From Pseudomonas sp. BMS12 (lineage in GTDB: Bacteria > Pseudomonadota > Gammaproteobacteria > Pseudomonadales > Pseudomonadaceae): DNA of 64,000 bases. Under the pieces are notes generated by a model. That model made no database searches and was not told the origin of the DNA. It saw only the letters and a program-made list of their open reading frames with translations. A program made the position numbers and the translations under genes. Location of the stretch: NCBI RefSeq assembly GCF_001592875.1, contig NZ_LSOF01000013.1, positions 144,898 through 208,897 on the forward strand, read 5' to 3'. Shown one piece after another: positions 48,601-57,108 of this stretch; the stretch's first letter is position 1, and every line of letters begins with the position of its first letter.

Positions 48601-49634
48601 TTGCAGTCTGTATCACTACCGGTGAAAGTGGTGCAGGCATTGAGGTTCTGCCAGGTGATACGTACTTCCGGGGGCAGGGTGGCAAAAGCGATCTGTGCTG
48701 CAGCCTGGGTGGCCAAGCCGCGGTTGCGATAGAAGGAGTACCAGATGGCGAAGTTCTGCCTTTCGTCAGCACCTGAGGCAGTATCGTCGGGGCGGTTTTG
48801 TCCCGAAGTGGACGAGACGAGAACTAATTTGTAGCAGTCTTCGTCGGTCAGGTCAGATGCAGAACAGCCGGGCAGCGAGGTGTCCCTGACATAGTAATAG
48901 GCTGGGACAGCAGCTTTTCGTGCGTCTACGGTTACTGTGTAGTTCGTGCTGGTGCGGCTGCAGGATGGGGTAGCAGTGCTGAACTGGGGGGTGGCTATGC
49001 TAACAGTGCAGCCAGACCCGCCACTTTTGCGCGTTACTGTGAAGGTTACACCACCAATGGTCTTTGTTTCCGACCCGCTCGAAGGGCCTGAAAAACTGCC
49101 GCTATTGAAGTAGAAGTCCGCTTGTGGGTTTTCGGCAAATTTGTTTGCGGTGCTGTTGAAACCATAGTCTTTAGTGGGGTCTGGGGGGTTGGGAAGACTT
49201 CCACGTGGGTCGTAACTCCAAGTGACACGGTAGCCATTCGATAGGTTGTAACTTCCTCGCCCAGTATTGAAACCATTGTGATAGCCATTGGTAAAACTGG
49301 TGCTGTAGGGAGTAGTCGATTCGTTACCGTTGCTGTCGTAGCGCGTCGGAATGCGGTAAGTCACCGAGGGGTCGTAGTACATCGGGTTAAACGCCGGTGC
49401 TTTGGCCCTGCGACTGCTGCCGATGCCGTCGATGCCATCTGGAGCGAAGGCCCAGCGCATACTTCCCGAGTCGTCGATGGTCAGTAGCAGGTTGGGCGCA
49501 ACGGTTTCACTAAGGATCAGTGGTTTCTGGCTGATATTCAGAGCAGCAGCGCTGACATTGAATGTGCCTGCAAAGTAGAGGCAAAAACCCAGGGTGCTGA
49601 GCAGGGTTTTGTGGTTGGCAATGGACATCTTCAT
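45651..49634 (-). CDS. pilY1: Type IV pilus tip adhesin/assembly protein PilY1
   Basis: A 1327-residue exported protein, longer than the P. aeruginosa form (about 1160). Signal peptide ends FNVSAA near residue 30. A VWA-like MIDAS DDSGSM sits at 54-59. The C-terminal half is a PilC/PilY1 beta-propeller (MIYVGGNDGMLHGFNAETG). Two calcium-type loops are visible: DNNGDGLVD near 980, as in the PilY1 Ca2+ site, and DLNNDKVVNSSDQ near 1254, which is dockerin/EF-hand-like. ATG 49634 has GGAG 8 bases upstream. It supports pilus extension and surface sensing. The base composition is clearly more A/T-rich than flanking genes. Confidence 0.93.
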   Translation of the reverse strand: MKMSIANHKTLLSTLGFCLYFAGTFNVSAAALNISQKPLILSETVAPNLLLTIDDSGSMRWAFAPDGIDGIGSSRRAKAPAFNPMYYDPSVTYRIPTRYDSNGNESTTPYSTSFTNGYHNGFNTGRGSYNLSNGYRVTWSYDPRGSLPNPPDPTKDYGFNSTANKFAENPQADFYFNSGSFSGPSSGSETKTIGGVTFTVTRKSGGSGCTVSIATPQFSTATPSCSRTSTNYTVTVDARKAAVPAYYYVRDTSLPGCSASDLTDEDCYKLVLVSSTSGQNRPDDTASGADERQNFAIWYSFYRNRGLATQAAAQIAFATLPPEVRITWQNLNACTTFTGSDTDCKDNKLREYTTAHRGRLMSWLQDPPFSGSTWLRAAMYRAGEFYKTTTPWQKYPNDSSQTNNAGNTYACRPSYHILMTDGIWNQNFTKPADYKDDSSSENNGAGYTLPDGTVYDGKRHPYADSQKETVADLAFNYWANDLNTTLANKLQPYYPFKDSDPTKSYWDARNDPATWQHMVTFTMGLGLSSSLTQSGLEWDTSQGTFGGTGYNNLVSGSKTWPPAAKDSSNNVYDLWHAAINSRGEFFSVDSPDAMVKAFKDILNRIADRTTSAARPAVSASFVSDADDSAIESNVYATQFSSNDWSGEIIKTLIDGSGAQTVKWKAQTANKNLAAATRKVMMKDLTNATTKLKSFTWANLSTAQQNLLSVNPESLVGATDSLGSQRVDYIRGVRTLEGTTSPSFRTRSTILGDIINSSPVVVGTPGYLSYLADRIENPTGTLNGYQSYATFKAANKRTLRKEMIYVGGNDGMLHGFNAETGVEEFAFIPTEVIKNLNRLTGQNYTGAEHRYFVDGTPIVRDVYFGNAANEGWHTVLIGTLRAGGKALFALDITNPNDIKLLWEFDSTTDTDLGNTFAQPEIVRLHSGQWAVLMGNGYNSTNDRAALMIIDIKTGNLLKKLVVPQVVDSGVTLPNGLSSVRGADNNGDGLVDYAYAGDLQGNLWRFDLVPTVSPVSSGSTDTSLTGDPFSRSSLTNVTTNDFTIAYGSTPIFTARDSVSGLGKRQAITIQPSLVRHPSTIGYLVLIGTGKYLESSDANVDTSRAMTVYGVWDRQTKRQSTSASTAKATDRAGMQAQKFTSQVDNAVIGDSSQSAINDIRLLSQDTVKWFKDYNASNPNATSNDTSNDASVNLWGWSLDLSVGNVRTGEMVINNMSARGQTLFLSSLTPNQDPCAAGADTWLYGIDAYTGGRTKYNVLDLNNDKVVNSSDQYGSAKDIVSGRRFPAIGGFTLAPGNKVYGSDGAGDPATVGDDPNNSGRQSWHIIPEEFQ

Positions 49635-49672
49635 GAAATTCTCCCCGGTGTTACCGGCCGAGCCGTAATGGC

Positions 49673-50236
49673 TTACTTTTCTTCAATCAACCCTTTGGAG
49701 TTGAGTGCCACGGTAGTTCTGACGGCAGCTTGATTGCCGTTGCTGCTGGCCATGCCGTTAACCTCGTAGCGGAAAACTCCGATGCCCAAGGCCATGTTGC
49801 CGTACTCCGGGTTTTCCGTTGAGCCGTCGGCTTCACCGCTAGGCGCCGGTTGTGAATACCACTGCGCAGTGCCGTGCATGGTGGTACCGTCGCTGGGCGA
49901 GTACACCTGGCTGTCCGTCATATCGATCTGATAATCGGGAAGACGATTGAGCAGGCAGAGCTTGCCGGTAGCGATATTGGAGCAATTATCCGTAGGCTCC
50001 TGGGGGCCTCGTGCAACTGTGCGGCGCTCTCCGTCGCGGGTGGCGGCATCGGCGACCTGGAGCAGTTGCTTGTTTTCAATCAGGTTGCCGGTGATACGGG
50101 ACTCCAGGGTTACCTCCCGTAAGTTGGCAATAGCCAGCACGGTAATGACCAACAGAAAGACAAGGGCGATTACCAGGCTCACGCCTTTTTGCCTGTTTGT
50201 GCTTTTCAGGCTGGCGCCAGAGAGGGCTGTATTCAT
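49673..50236 (-). CDS. pilX: Minor pilin PilX
   Basis: A 187-residue prepilin-like protein. The hydrophobic helix GVSLVIALVFLLVITVLAIA follows RQK and is cut after Gly, but position +5 is Ile rather than Glu, as in the GspK/PilX group that sits at the pilus tip. The rest is soluble with two Cys. ATG 50236 overlaps the pilW stop by 4 bases. Assigned PilX by order in the cluster; sequence identity to other PilX outside the helix looks low. Confidence 0.88.
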   Translation of the reverse strand: MNTALSGASLKSTNRQKGVSLVIALVFLLVITVLAIANLREVTLESRITGNLIENKQLLQVADAATRDGERRTVARGPQEPTDNCSNIATGKLCLLNRLPDYQIDMTDSQVYSPSDGTTMHGTAQWYSQPAPSGEADGSTENPEYGNMALGIGVFRYEVNGMASSNGNQAAVRTTVALNSKGLIEEK

Positions 50237-50982
50237 GGCATCAGGTTCCTCATGCTGGTGCTGGTGGAAAGCATGGTGTAGAGCTTCTTGTCGGCAGGGG
50301 CGGTGCCAAACCAGTAGGTGTAGGCTGTGCTTCCCGCGTTCTTGGTTATTTCTGTAGGGCTGGCCGCCATGATGGAAAACTGCACTGCGCGAATATTTTC
50401 GCTGGTGGCCGGTGAGCTGGTGTACTTGGAGACAACTTTCTCGCTGTTACTGTTGACGCCATACTCAAAGCGAACTGCAGAGATATTGGAGGCGATCACG
50501 TTGCCGTTGCAGGCCAGTTGCAGGGAGTTGTCTGCGTCGCTGGTATCGAGGTCAACCAGTGCGTAGAACTCGGTCACTACTGGCCCATCTTGATAGGGGC
50601 TGGTCGGGATGCCCGCGATATTGTTACCGGCACAATCCTGGGCGCCAGTGAAGGCGGGTTGATAGCGAATGCAGAATGAGGTGTCACTCACTTTCTTGGC
50701 AACCTGGCCTGCATTTAGCGTCCCGCAGTCGCTGGTAGAGGTGATTGGGAAGACCGTCTCCGGAGGTTGGTCAGGCATTCTGCGATAGCCTGTTCTGGAG
50801 AGCGTTTGTTCCAGTATCAGAATGGAGAAACGGGCATTCTCCAGATTGCCACCCTGACTCTGTTGGAAAAGGCTATTTTCCTTGTTGTCCAGATAGACTT
50901 GGGTGATGCCGAGAATAAGGAAGCTGCTGATCAGAAGGGAGATCAGCACTTCAACCATGGATAGGCCGCGCTGTTTGTGCAT
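50233..50982 (-). CDS. pilW: Minor pilin PilW
   Basis: A 249-residue prepilin. MHKQRG leader, then LSMVEVLISLLISSFLILG with Glu +5. ATG 50982 has GGGGAG 8 bases upstream; the in-frame TTG two codons earlier is not used. The body follows the PilW pattern with ENARFSILILEQTLSRTGYR. It starts 2 bases after the pilV stop. Confidence 0.9.
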   Translation of the reverse strand: MHKQRGLSMVEVLISLLISSFLILGITQVYLDNKENSLFQQSQGGNLENARFSILILEQTLSRTGYRRMPDQPPETVFPITSTSDCGTLNAGQVAKKVSDTSFCIRYQPAFTGAQDCAGNNIAGIPTSPYQDGPVVTEFYALVDLDTSDADNSLQLACNGNVIASNISAVRFEYGVNSNSEKVVSKYTSSPATSENIRAVQFSIMAASPTEITKNAGSTAYTYWFGTAPADKKLYTMLSTSTSMRNLMP

Positions 50983-50984
50983 GT

Positions 50985-51497
50985 TCAAAGCTCCCCTCTC
51001 AGGCGGAACCGGCAGATGGTAGGGTCAGAATTGGCGGGTGCTGATGCATCCAGGCATCCGTCACCAAGCGATCTCCAGGCAACCTGGATCTCTACTGCCG
51101 AACCTGCTGCGCAGGTGCCGGGGGCGGATGAGCGGCATACATAGAACTGATCCGCGAGTGCATCGACATCCGGCAGCAGTAGGCGCACCTTGTTGGTCCA
51201 GCAGGTAAGTTGCTGGCTCACGTCGTTGGCCTGGATGGCTGTTGATGTGTCACAGGTGCCGGCGGCCGGCAATGCGGTTAACAGGTAGCTGTCGAGTGCC
51301 GATGGGTTGGCACGGATCTGCTCCAGCAGGTCGCTGGCAAGCATGGCTGCATTGTTTCGTTGTGTGGAGTCGGTGGTGTACTGAATGCCGCGCCCCTGCA
51401 TGGCAACCAGACCCAGCATGCCGATGGTCAGCAGAATCAGCGTGACCATGACCTCAATCAGCGTGAAGCCGTTATTGGCACTGCGAGCTTTGTTCAT
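50985..51497 (-). CDS. pilV: Minor pilin PilV
   Basis: A 170-residue prepilin: leader NKARSANNG, helix FTLIEVMVTLILLTIGMLGL with Glu +5, then AMQGRGIQYTTDSTQRNNAAMLASD typical of PilV/GspI-like pilins. ATG 51497 has GGGAG 10 bases upstream; the TTG at 51506 is too close to it. Its start overlaps the fimU stop. Confidence 0.9.
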   Translation of the reverse strand: MNKARSANNGFTLIEVMVTLILLTIGMLGLVAMQGRGIQYTTDSTQRNNAAMLASDLLEQIRANPSALDSYLLTALPAAGTCDTSTAIQANDVSQQLTCWTNKVRLLLPDVDALADQFYVCRSSAPGTCAAGSAVEIQVAWRSLGDGCLDASAPANSDPTICRFRLRGEL

Positions 51498-51985
51498 GGC
51501 GTGCAATCTCCCAGTGCAGTGGTGTCGCTGTCCTTGCCTCGGTTGTGCAGGCGGCTGCTACCGCTGCGATCTACCGTCAGCAGATAGCCGAAAGTTGGAT
51601 TGCTGTCCCTGCAAATGGTAATGCGGGTTTCCCCGGCCGATGATGATGTGCCATTCGAGCTGTAGGTCAGGTTGATTGGGCTGGGGGAGGTGGTGATGTC
51701 GGCCTGCGCTGAGTTGAATGTCTCTTGACGCAGGGTTTGCGAGCTGGTCGCGATGGTCCAGACGTTACCCACATTGCTCACTGTGACAGGGGCTCGACGC
51801 ACCACTGCCTCGCTGCGAGCGAATTGCAGCAGGCTGTTCAGGGTTTGCGCCTGCGCCTCAACCTGGTTGTTGCGTATCAGACTCGCAAAGTTGGGTACTG
51901 CGATCCCAAGCGCGATACCAAGCAGAGCGATGGTAACCAGCAGCTCGATCAGCGTGAATCCGCGCATGTCCGGGTGTCGCGACAT
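51494..51985 (-). CDS. fimU: Minor pilin FimU (GspH/FimT family)
   Basis: A 163-residue prepilin: MSRHPDMRG leader, FTLIELLVTIALLGIALGIA helix with Glu +5, then NFASLIRNNQVEAQAQTLNSLLQFARSEA of the GspH/FimT family and a C-terminal Cys pair. ATG 51985 has AAGGAG 8 bases upstream; the longer upstream frame runs into the fimT region. First gene of the minor pilin operon; no clear sigma70 or sigma54 site was seen in the 109 bases upstream. Confidence 0.9.
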   Translation of the reverse strand: MSRHPDMRGFTLIELLVTIALLGIALGIAVPNFASLIRNNQVEAQAQTLNSLLQFARSEAVVRRAPVTVSNVGNVWTIATSSQTLRQETFNSAQADITTSPSPINLTYSSNGTSSSAGETRITICRDSNPTFGYLLTVDRSGSSRLHNRGKDSDTTALGDCTP

Positions 51986-52094
51986 GGTGTGCTCCTTGTG
52001 GTTTTCTGAGCGCATATTCCAATATCCCGCCTCTGCTGTCTTATCGGGTAGGACAGTTGGCATGCTGGGCGGGATGATCGGTTATGTATTGCCG

Positions 52095-52607
52095 CTATGA
52101 GGTGCACTTTGCAGCTAGGTTGTTGTTCTCTTTCTGCGTTCCTGGTCTGACCCGGCCCTGTCTGTTGAGGATTAGCTGCCAGGCGACCCCGCCCCGGTAG
52201 CATAGGTAGAAGCGACCGTTGCTGGTAGGTGAGGTGCCATTCGGATGGAAGCGAATGGTTTTGTCGAAGCCGGCCCATTGCAGGCTGGATTTTTGTGATT
52301 GTTGGAAGCGTTGCAGAGGATTTTGGTTGTCGCCACTCTGGCGTGTCATCCAGCCACTGCTCCAGTCGGTGTGGCAGTTTAAGCCGTCGCGGCTGGCGCA
52401 TACTTCGACTTTGCGTCTATGCAATATCGCATGAGCTCTGGCCTGCTGGAGCGAGGCGTGCAGAGTGTCGCGCAGTGAGTTTTGATGGCTTTTATCGACG
52501 ACTGTGCCGAGGGCTGGTATTGCGATACTTGTTCCAATGGCGATTATCGCCAGAGTGAGTAAAAGCTCAGATAGGCTGAAAGCGCATTGATTGGATTTTC
52601 TCATCAT
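52095..52607 (-). CDS. fimT: FimT-like GspH-family pseudopilin with unusual cleavage site
   Basis: A 170-residue prepilin-like protein of the GspH/FimT family. The helix FSLSELLLTLAIIAIGTSIA has Glu at +5, but the residue before the cut is Ala (NQCA) instead of the near-invariant Gly. ATGATG at 52607/52604; AGGGA lies just upstream and does not decide between them. The body has the family pattern LRDTLHASLQQARAHAILHRRKVEVC and a basic, Cys-containing C-terminus, as in FimT that binds DNA during natural transformation. It is separated from fimU by 109 bases. Confidence 0.82.
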   Translation of the reverse strand: MMRKSNQCAFSLSELLLTLAIIAIGTSIAIPALGTVVDKSHQNSLRDTLHASLQQARAHAILHRRKVEVCASRDGLNCHTDWSSGWMTRQSGDNQNPLQRFQQSQKSSLQWAGFDKTIRFHPNGTSPTSNGRFYLCYRGGVAWQLILNRQGRVRPGTQKENNNLAAKCTS

Positions 52608-52684
52608 GAGTCCCTGTTGTTGGATTGCCGTCCTGGCAGCTAGGGGTTTAGTCGCGGTAGGGCGGTTTTGCAAATGGAGGACAT

Positions 52685-53794
52685 GTGGCAAAAGCTTTGG
52701 TCGTTGGGGGCGGTGTCATAGGCCTTTTAACCGCCCGTTTGCTAGGCGAGCAGGGGTATCAGGTTGAGTTGGTTGAGCGCGGTTCGTTGGCCTGTGAGGC
52801 TTCCTGGGCGGGTGGGGGTATCGTCTCGCCGCTCTACCCCTGGCGTTACAGCGAGGCAGTGGGGGCGCTGGCTGGTTGGTCGCAGGGGTACTATCCGGCG
52901 CTAGGTGACAAGCTTCGGAGGGGCACCGGTATTGACCCTGAAGTGCGTTGTACGGGGCTTTATTGGCTCGATCTGGAGGATGAAGATAAGGCGCTCGATT
53001 GGGCGGCTGCGCTAGGCAAAGAGATGCTGAGGGTCGACCGGCAGAAAGTTATGAGTCGGATTCCCGTACTTGGTGGTCGCTTCGCTCGCGCCTTGTATAT
53101 GCCGGACTTGGCTAATGTCAGAAACCCCCGCTTGCTACAGGCGCTGCAAGGGGCTTTACAGGTGGATCACAATATTTCTCTGGTTTCTGGGATGAGTGTC
53201 GACAGGTTGCTGGTAGAGCGTGGGCGTGTAGTTGGGGCGAAAACGTCTTCAGGAACGGTTACCGCAGACTGTGTAGTGCTAGCCGCTGGCGCCTGGAGCG
53301 GCGAGCTGCTGCAAACCTTGGGCCTCAATTTGCCGGTTGAGCCAGTCAAGGGTCAGATGATTCTCTACAAGCAGGAGCCGGACTTTCTGTCCGCAATGGT
53401 CCTGGCCAAGGGGCGTTACGCCATTCCGCGTAAGGATGGCCACATCCTGGTGGGCAGTACTCTGGAGCATGTGGGGTTCGACAAGACGCCGACCGATGAG
53501 GCGCTGGCCAGTCTCAAGGCGTCGGCCGAGGAGTTGTTGCCGGGCCTAGCTGATGCGCCGATCGTAGGGCACTGGGCTGGTCTGCGGCCCGGGTCGCCGG
53601 AGGGAGTTCCCTTTATCGGCGAAGTGCCGGAGTACCCAGGCCTGTGGCTGAATTGTGGCCACTATCGCAATGGCTTGGTATTGGCGCCAGCTTCCTGTGA
53701 GTTGTTGAAGAATCTGATGTTGGGCGAGGAGCCGATAGTCGACCCGACACCCTACTCACCCGCAGGACGGCTGGGCTGGCGGCCGATTGCGTAG
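52685..53794 (+). CDS. thiO: Glycine oxidase/FAD-dependent amine oxidase for thiamine synthesis
   Basis: A 369-residue flavoprotein starting with the FAD dinucleotide motif ALVVGGGVIGLLTARLL, then VLAAGAWSGEL and the C-terminal GLWLNCGHYRNGLVLAP. ThiO oxidises glycine to dehydroglycine for the thiazole ring. GTG 52685 has GGAGG 5 bases before it. Divergent from fimT with 77 bases between. The first half shares the A/T-richer composition of the pilin cluster. Confidence 0.9.
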   Translation: MAKALVVGGGVIGLLTARLLGEQGYQVELVERGSLACEASWAGGGIVSPLYPWRYSEAVGALAGWSQGYYPALGDKLRRGTGIDPEVRCTGLYWLDLEDEDKALDWAAALGKEMLRVDRQKVMSRIPVLGGRFARALYMPDLANVRNPRLLQALQGALQVDHNISLVSGMSVDRLLVERGRVVGAKTSSGTVTADCVVLAAGAWSGELLQTLGLNLPVEPVKGQMILYKQEPDFLSAMVLAKGRYAIPRKDGHILVGSTLEHVGFDKTPTDEALASLKASAEELLPGLADAPIVGHWAGLRPGSPEGVPFIGEVPEYPGLWLNCGHYRNGLVLAPASCELLKNLMLGEEPIVDPTPYSPAGRLGWRPIA

Positions 53795-53808
53795 GGCTGC
53801 TAAGGGCA

Positions 53809-55149
53809 TCAATCGATGCCCAGCTTCTTCAGTCGATAGCGCATGGATCGAAAGGTCAGGCCCAGGCGCTGGGCGGCCGCGGTGCGGTTCCAACGAGTCT
53901 CCTCCAGGGCCTGCATGATCAGCTTGCGTTCGATCTCTTCCAGGTAGTCCTCCAGATTGTCGATCTGCGCCAGTGAGGCCTCGCCGGCTTCATTGGCGGG
54001 CGTCGCGTCGGCCAGGCGCAGGTCGTTGGCCTGGATCTGCTCGTTCTCGCAGAGGGTGTAAGCGCGTTCGAGCATGTTCTCCAACTCGCGCACGTTGCCG
54101 GGGAAGCGGTAGCACTTGAGCTTGTCGAGGGCTTCGCTGGTCAGTTTGGCCGCCGGCAGGCCGCTGCCTTCGGTCAGGCGTTTGAGCATGGTATCGGCCA
54201 GCAGCGGGATATCCTCGCGACGCTCACGCAGGGCGGGCACGCGCAACTCGATGACGTTGAGGCGATAGAACAGGTCCTGACGGAAGCGTTCGGCGGCGAC
54301 CTCGGCGGCCAGGTCCTTGTGGGTAGCGCTGAGGATGCGTACGTCGACCACTACTTCCTGCTGGCCGCCTACGGCGCGTACGGCCTTTTCCTGGATGGCG
54401 CGTAGCAGTTTGACCTGCATGGACAGCGGCAGGTCGGCCACTTCGTCGAGGAACAGGGTGCCGCCGTTGGCGGCCTGGAACAGGCCCTGCTTGTCCTCGA
54501 TGGCACCGGTGAAGCTGCCCTTCTTGTGGCCGAAGAACTCGCTTTCCATGAGCTCCGAGGGGATGGCGCCGCAGTTGACCGGCACGAAGGGCTTTTCCGC
54601 GCGCGGGCCCTGTTCGTGGATCAGGCGTGCGACCAGTTCCTTGCCGCTACCAGATTCGCCACTGATGTAGACCGGAGCCTGGCTGCGGGCCAGTTTCTGG
54701 ATCTGGTTGCGCAGGGTTTTCATCGGCGGCGACTCGCCGAGCAGGCGGGTGTCCACCGGGCCGTCGGCATCCTCGCCGCTGCGCAGGCGCAGGGCGGTGG
54801 CGACCAGTTCGCGCAGGCGGCCAAGGTCGACGGGCTTGGTGAGGAAGTCGAAGGCGCCGGCCTTGAGGGCGTTGATGGCCGTGTCCAGGCTGCCGTAGGC
54901 GGTGATCATCGCCACCGGCACCTGGGCATGGCGCTGCTGGATGTGCTGGACCAGCTCCAGGCCGGTGCCATCGGGCAAGCGCATGTCGGTCAGGCACAGG
55001 TCGAAGGGCTCTCGGGCCAGCCACTCGCGGGCTTCCTTGACGTTGCGCGCGCTGCGCGTGTCGAGTTTCATGCGCCCCAGGGTGATTTCCAGGAGTTCGC
55101 GGATGTCGGGTTCGTCGTCGACGATCAGGGCTCTCTGCCGGATGCTCAT
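53809..55149 (-). CDS. pilR: Type IV pilus response regulator PilR
   Basis: A 446-residue NtrC-type regulator. Receiver domain with phospho-Asp in LCLTDMRLPDG near residue 53. The sigma54 AAA+ domain has ISGESGSGKELVARL and the GAFTGA loop in the form GSFTGA, with GTLFLDEVADLP. A C-terminal Fis-type helix-turn-helix ends the protein (RTAAAQRLGLTFRSMRYRLKKL). It activates pilA from a sigma54 promoter. ATG 55149 lies 2 bases after the pilS stop. Confidence 0.96.
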   Translation of the reverse strand: MSIRQRALIVDDEPDIRELLEITLGRMKLDTRSARNVKEAREWLAREPFDLCLTDMRLPDGTGLELVQHIQQRHAQVPVAMITAYGSLDTAINALKAGAFDFLTKPVDLGRLRELVATALRLRSGEDADGPVDTRLLGESPPMKTLRNQIQKLARSQAPVYISGESGSGKELVARLIHEQGPRAEKPFVPVNCGAIPSELMESEFFGHKKGSFTGAIEDKQGLFQAANGGTLFLDEVADLPLSMQVKLLRAIQEKAVRAVGGQQEVVVDVRILSATHKDLAAEVAAERFRQDLFYRLNVIELRVPALRERREDIPLLADTMLKRLTEGSGLPAAKLTSEALDKLKCYRFPGNVRELENMLERAYTLCENEQIQANDLRLADATPANEAGEASLAQIDNLEDYLEEIERKLIMQALEETRWNRTAAAQRLGLTFRSMRYRLKKLGID

Positions 55150-55151
55150 GG

Positions 55152-56744
55152 TCAGCTCAACTTGCGTGGGTGGGCGAAGGTGATGCGGAAGCAGCTGCCA
55201 CCGCCTTCGCGTGGTTGGTAGTGAAGACGAGCCTGGTTGCTTTCGCACAGCTCGCGGGAGATATACAGGCCCAGGCCGGTGCCCTTGTTGTCGGTGGTGT
55301 AGAAGGGCTCGAAGATGTGTTGTACCTGCTCCGGCGATACGCCCGGGCCGTCGTCCAGCACCTCCAGGGTCGGCAGGTCGCTTTCCGCATCGCGATAAAG
55401 CTTCAGCCAGACCTGGCCGAGTTGGTGGGTCTGGGCGCTGTAGCGCAGGCCGTTCTGTACTAGGTTGGTCAGCACCTGGGTCAGTTGGTGGGGGTCCATG
55501 CGGGTCTGCAGGCCGCCACCGACAGCCTCCAGGTGCAGGGTCTGGTCCAGGCGTGCCGAATTGCGGAACTCGCTGGCGAAACGATGCAGCCAGTATTTCA
55601 GATCCAGCAGTTGCGGCTCGGCCTGGCGGCGGCGCGATAGCTGCAGGACGTTCTCGATGACCATGTTCATGCGTCGCGAGTGATCCTGAATGATCTGCGC
55701 CAGACGTCGGTCGGGCTCATCCAGGTCTTCGGACTCCTGCAACAGCTGCGCGGCGTGGCTGATGGCGCCTAGCGGGTTGCGGATCTCGTGGGCGATGCCC
55801 GCAGTCAGACGGCCCAGGGAGGCGAGCTTGAGCTGCTGGGCCTGCTGGGTGATTTGCGAGATATCGTCGAGGAACACCAGGGTGTGCTGTTCTTCGCCAC
55901 GCTGCAGGGGGATGAAGCTGGGCTGCAGCACTGGGCCATCCGGAATGGCCTGCAGGCTTTGCGGGCGTAAGGTCGGGTTGTGCAGCCACTGTTGCAGGCG
56001 CTTGACCAGCTCGGGGCAGTGCGGGTCTAGCACCTTGCCCTCCAGGGTGGGGCGGCCGAGCATGCTCAAAGCGCCCTGGTTGGCGAGCAGCACGCGATGC
56101 TGCTTGTCCAGCACCAGGATGCCGGTGCGCATGCGCTGCAAGATCAGCGAGTTGAGTGCCTCCAGGCTGGCGACGTCGACGGCACGCTGCTCGGCCAGGG
56201 TTTCGCTCTGTTGCAGCCGCTTGGTCAGACCCTGGAGAAAGAGTGCCGCGGCGAAGCACAGTGCGCCTAGAGCGCCGGCCTGCACGAACTGGGCGGTGGC
56301 GGCAGGACGCAGCAGGCTCAGGTAAAAGGTCAGCGTCAGCAGGCCAATGGCTGCGACTGCGGCGATCAGCAGGCCGATGCGTCCGCGCAGAAGGATGTTG
56401 GCGATGGCTACGGCCACTACCAGCAGGTTGCCGATACCGCTGGGCGTGCCGCCGGCCGCGTAGAACAGGGCGCACAATATCAGTACGTCGATCAGCGCCA
56501 GGCTGAATATCTGGGCCAGATGCCGTGGGCGCTGCAAGAGCGCGGCTACCAGTACGTTGAGTATCAGGTAGGTCCAGCTGCCGTAACGGAACAACTGCTC
56601 ATGGGCCAGTTGCAGCAGTTCGCTATCCAGCTGGCTGGAAATCAGTATCACCAGCGCCAGGCCGACCGTCACCCGGTACAGGTTGTACAGGCGTAGAACG
56701 CGGCGGCCGGGAATGCCGCCGAGGGCCAGCTCTTCAGCGCTCAC
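55152..56744 (-). CDS. pilS: Type IV pilus sensor kinase PilS
   Basis: A 530-residue histidine kinase, same length as P. aeruginosa PilS. About six N-terminal helices fill the first 190 residues, followed by a PAS domain (MRTGILVLDKQHRVLLANQ). The phospho-His is in GIAHEIRNPLGAISHAAQLL, and HATPase boxes are LVQNGLRYS, DDGPGV and GTGLGLYISREL. In P. aeruginosa it senses PilA levels in the membrane and controls PilR. Overlaps the upstream PP0621 gene by 11 bases. Confidence 0.95.
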   Translation of the reverse strand: MSAEELALGGIPGRRVLRLYNLYRVTVGLALVILISSQLDSELLQLAHEQLFRYGSWTYLILNVLVAALLQRPRHLAQIFSLALIDVLILCALFYAAGGTPSGIGNLLVVAVAIANILLRGRIGLLIAAVAAIGLLTLTFYLSLLRPAATAQFVQAGALGALCFAAALFLQGLTKRLQQSETLAEQRAVDVASLEALNSLILQRMRTGILVLDKQHRVLLANQGALSMLGRPTLEGKVLDPHCPELVKRLQQWLHNPTLRPQSLQAIPDGPVLQPSFIPLQRGEEQHTLVFLDDISQITQQAQQLKLASLGRLTAGIAHEIRNPLGAISHAAQLLQESEDLDEPDRRLAQIIQDHSRRMNMVIENVLQLSRRRQAEPQLLDLKYWLHRFASEFRNSARLDQTLHLEAVGGGLQTRMDPHQLTQVLTNLVQNGLRYSAQTHQLGQVWLKLYRDAESDLPTLEVLDDGPGVSPEQVQHIFEPFYTTDNKGTGLGLYISRELCESNQARLHYQPREGGGSCFRITFAHPRKLS

Positions 56745-56961
56745 TGTGGTCGCTGTCCTGATCCAGGTGGGCCTGGCTGCAATACCAGTGCTGCCCTCGT
56801 GGCAGGGCCTTGTCGCGCGGTACGTGTACGCCGCACTGGGCGCAGCGCACCATCGGTGCGGCTTGCTCGGGCTCGGTGGGGCGGATGCTTGGACGATTGA
56901 TGCGTCGCCACAGCCAGACGGCGGCGGCGATCAGGGCGATCCAGAATAGCAGGCGGACCAT
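56734..56961 (-). CDS. PP0621-family small membrane protein
   Basis: A 75-residue protein: one N-terminal helix (LLFWIALIAAAVWLWRRI), a short Pro/Glu linker and a C-terminal zinc-ribbon-like part CAQCGVHVPRDKALPRGQ followed by WYCSQAH. ATG 56961 begins the helix; a longer frame upstream lacks support. Conserved next to pilS in Pseudomonas as I recall, with unknown function. The 11-base overlap suggests translation coupled to pilS. Confidence 0.83.
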   Translation of the reverse strand: MVRLLFWIALIAAAVWLWRRINRPSIRPTEPEQAAPMVRCAQCGVHVPRDKALPRGQHWYCSQAHLDQDSDHSER

Positions 56962-57067
56962 GATGGACTCTTCTTGTCGATAAGCTGCCAGTTTAGCCAA
57001 GGAGGGTGGCGCGATGCAGCAGGAAATACCGGCAAGCGTGGACTGTTGCGCGCCCTGCGGGCATGAA

Positions 57068-57090
57068 AAAGGGAGGCGATGCCTCCCTTT
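57068..57090 (-). terminator. Terminator after bamD
   Basis: AAAGGGAGGC-GAT-GCCTCCCTTT; on the minus strand the stem is followed by TTC after the CCCTTT arm. Confidence 0.85.
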
Positions 57091-57108
57091 GTCGAGCGTC
57101 GAGTCTGT

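Noticed and set aside
45226..53300. Genomic island or prophage inserted at the pilin locus
   Set aside because: Lower GC but conserved gene order, no integrase, direct repeats, tRNA or transposase. Allelic exchange is the simpler explanation.
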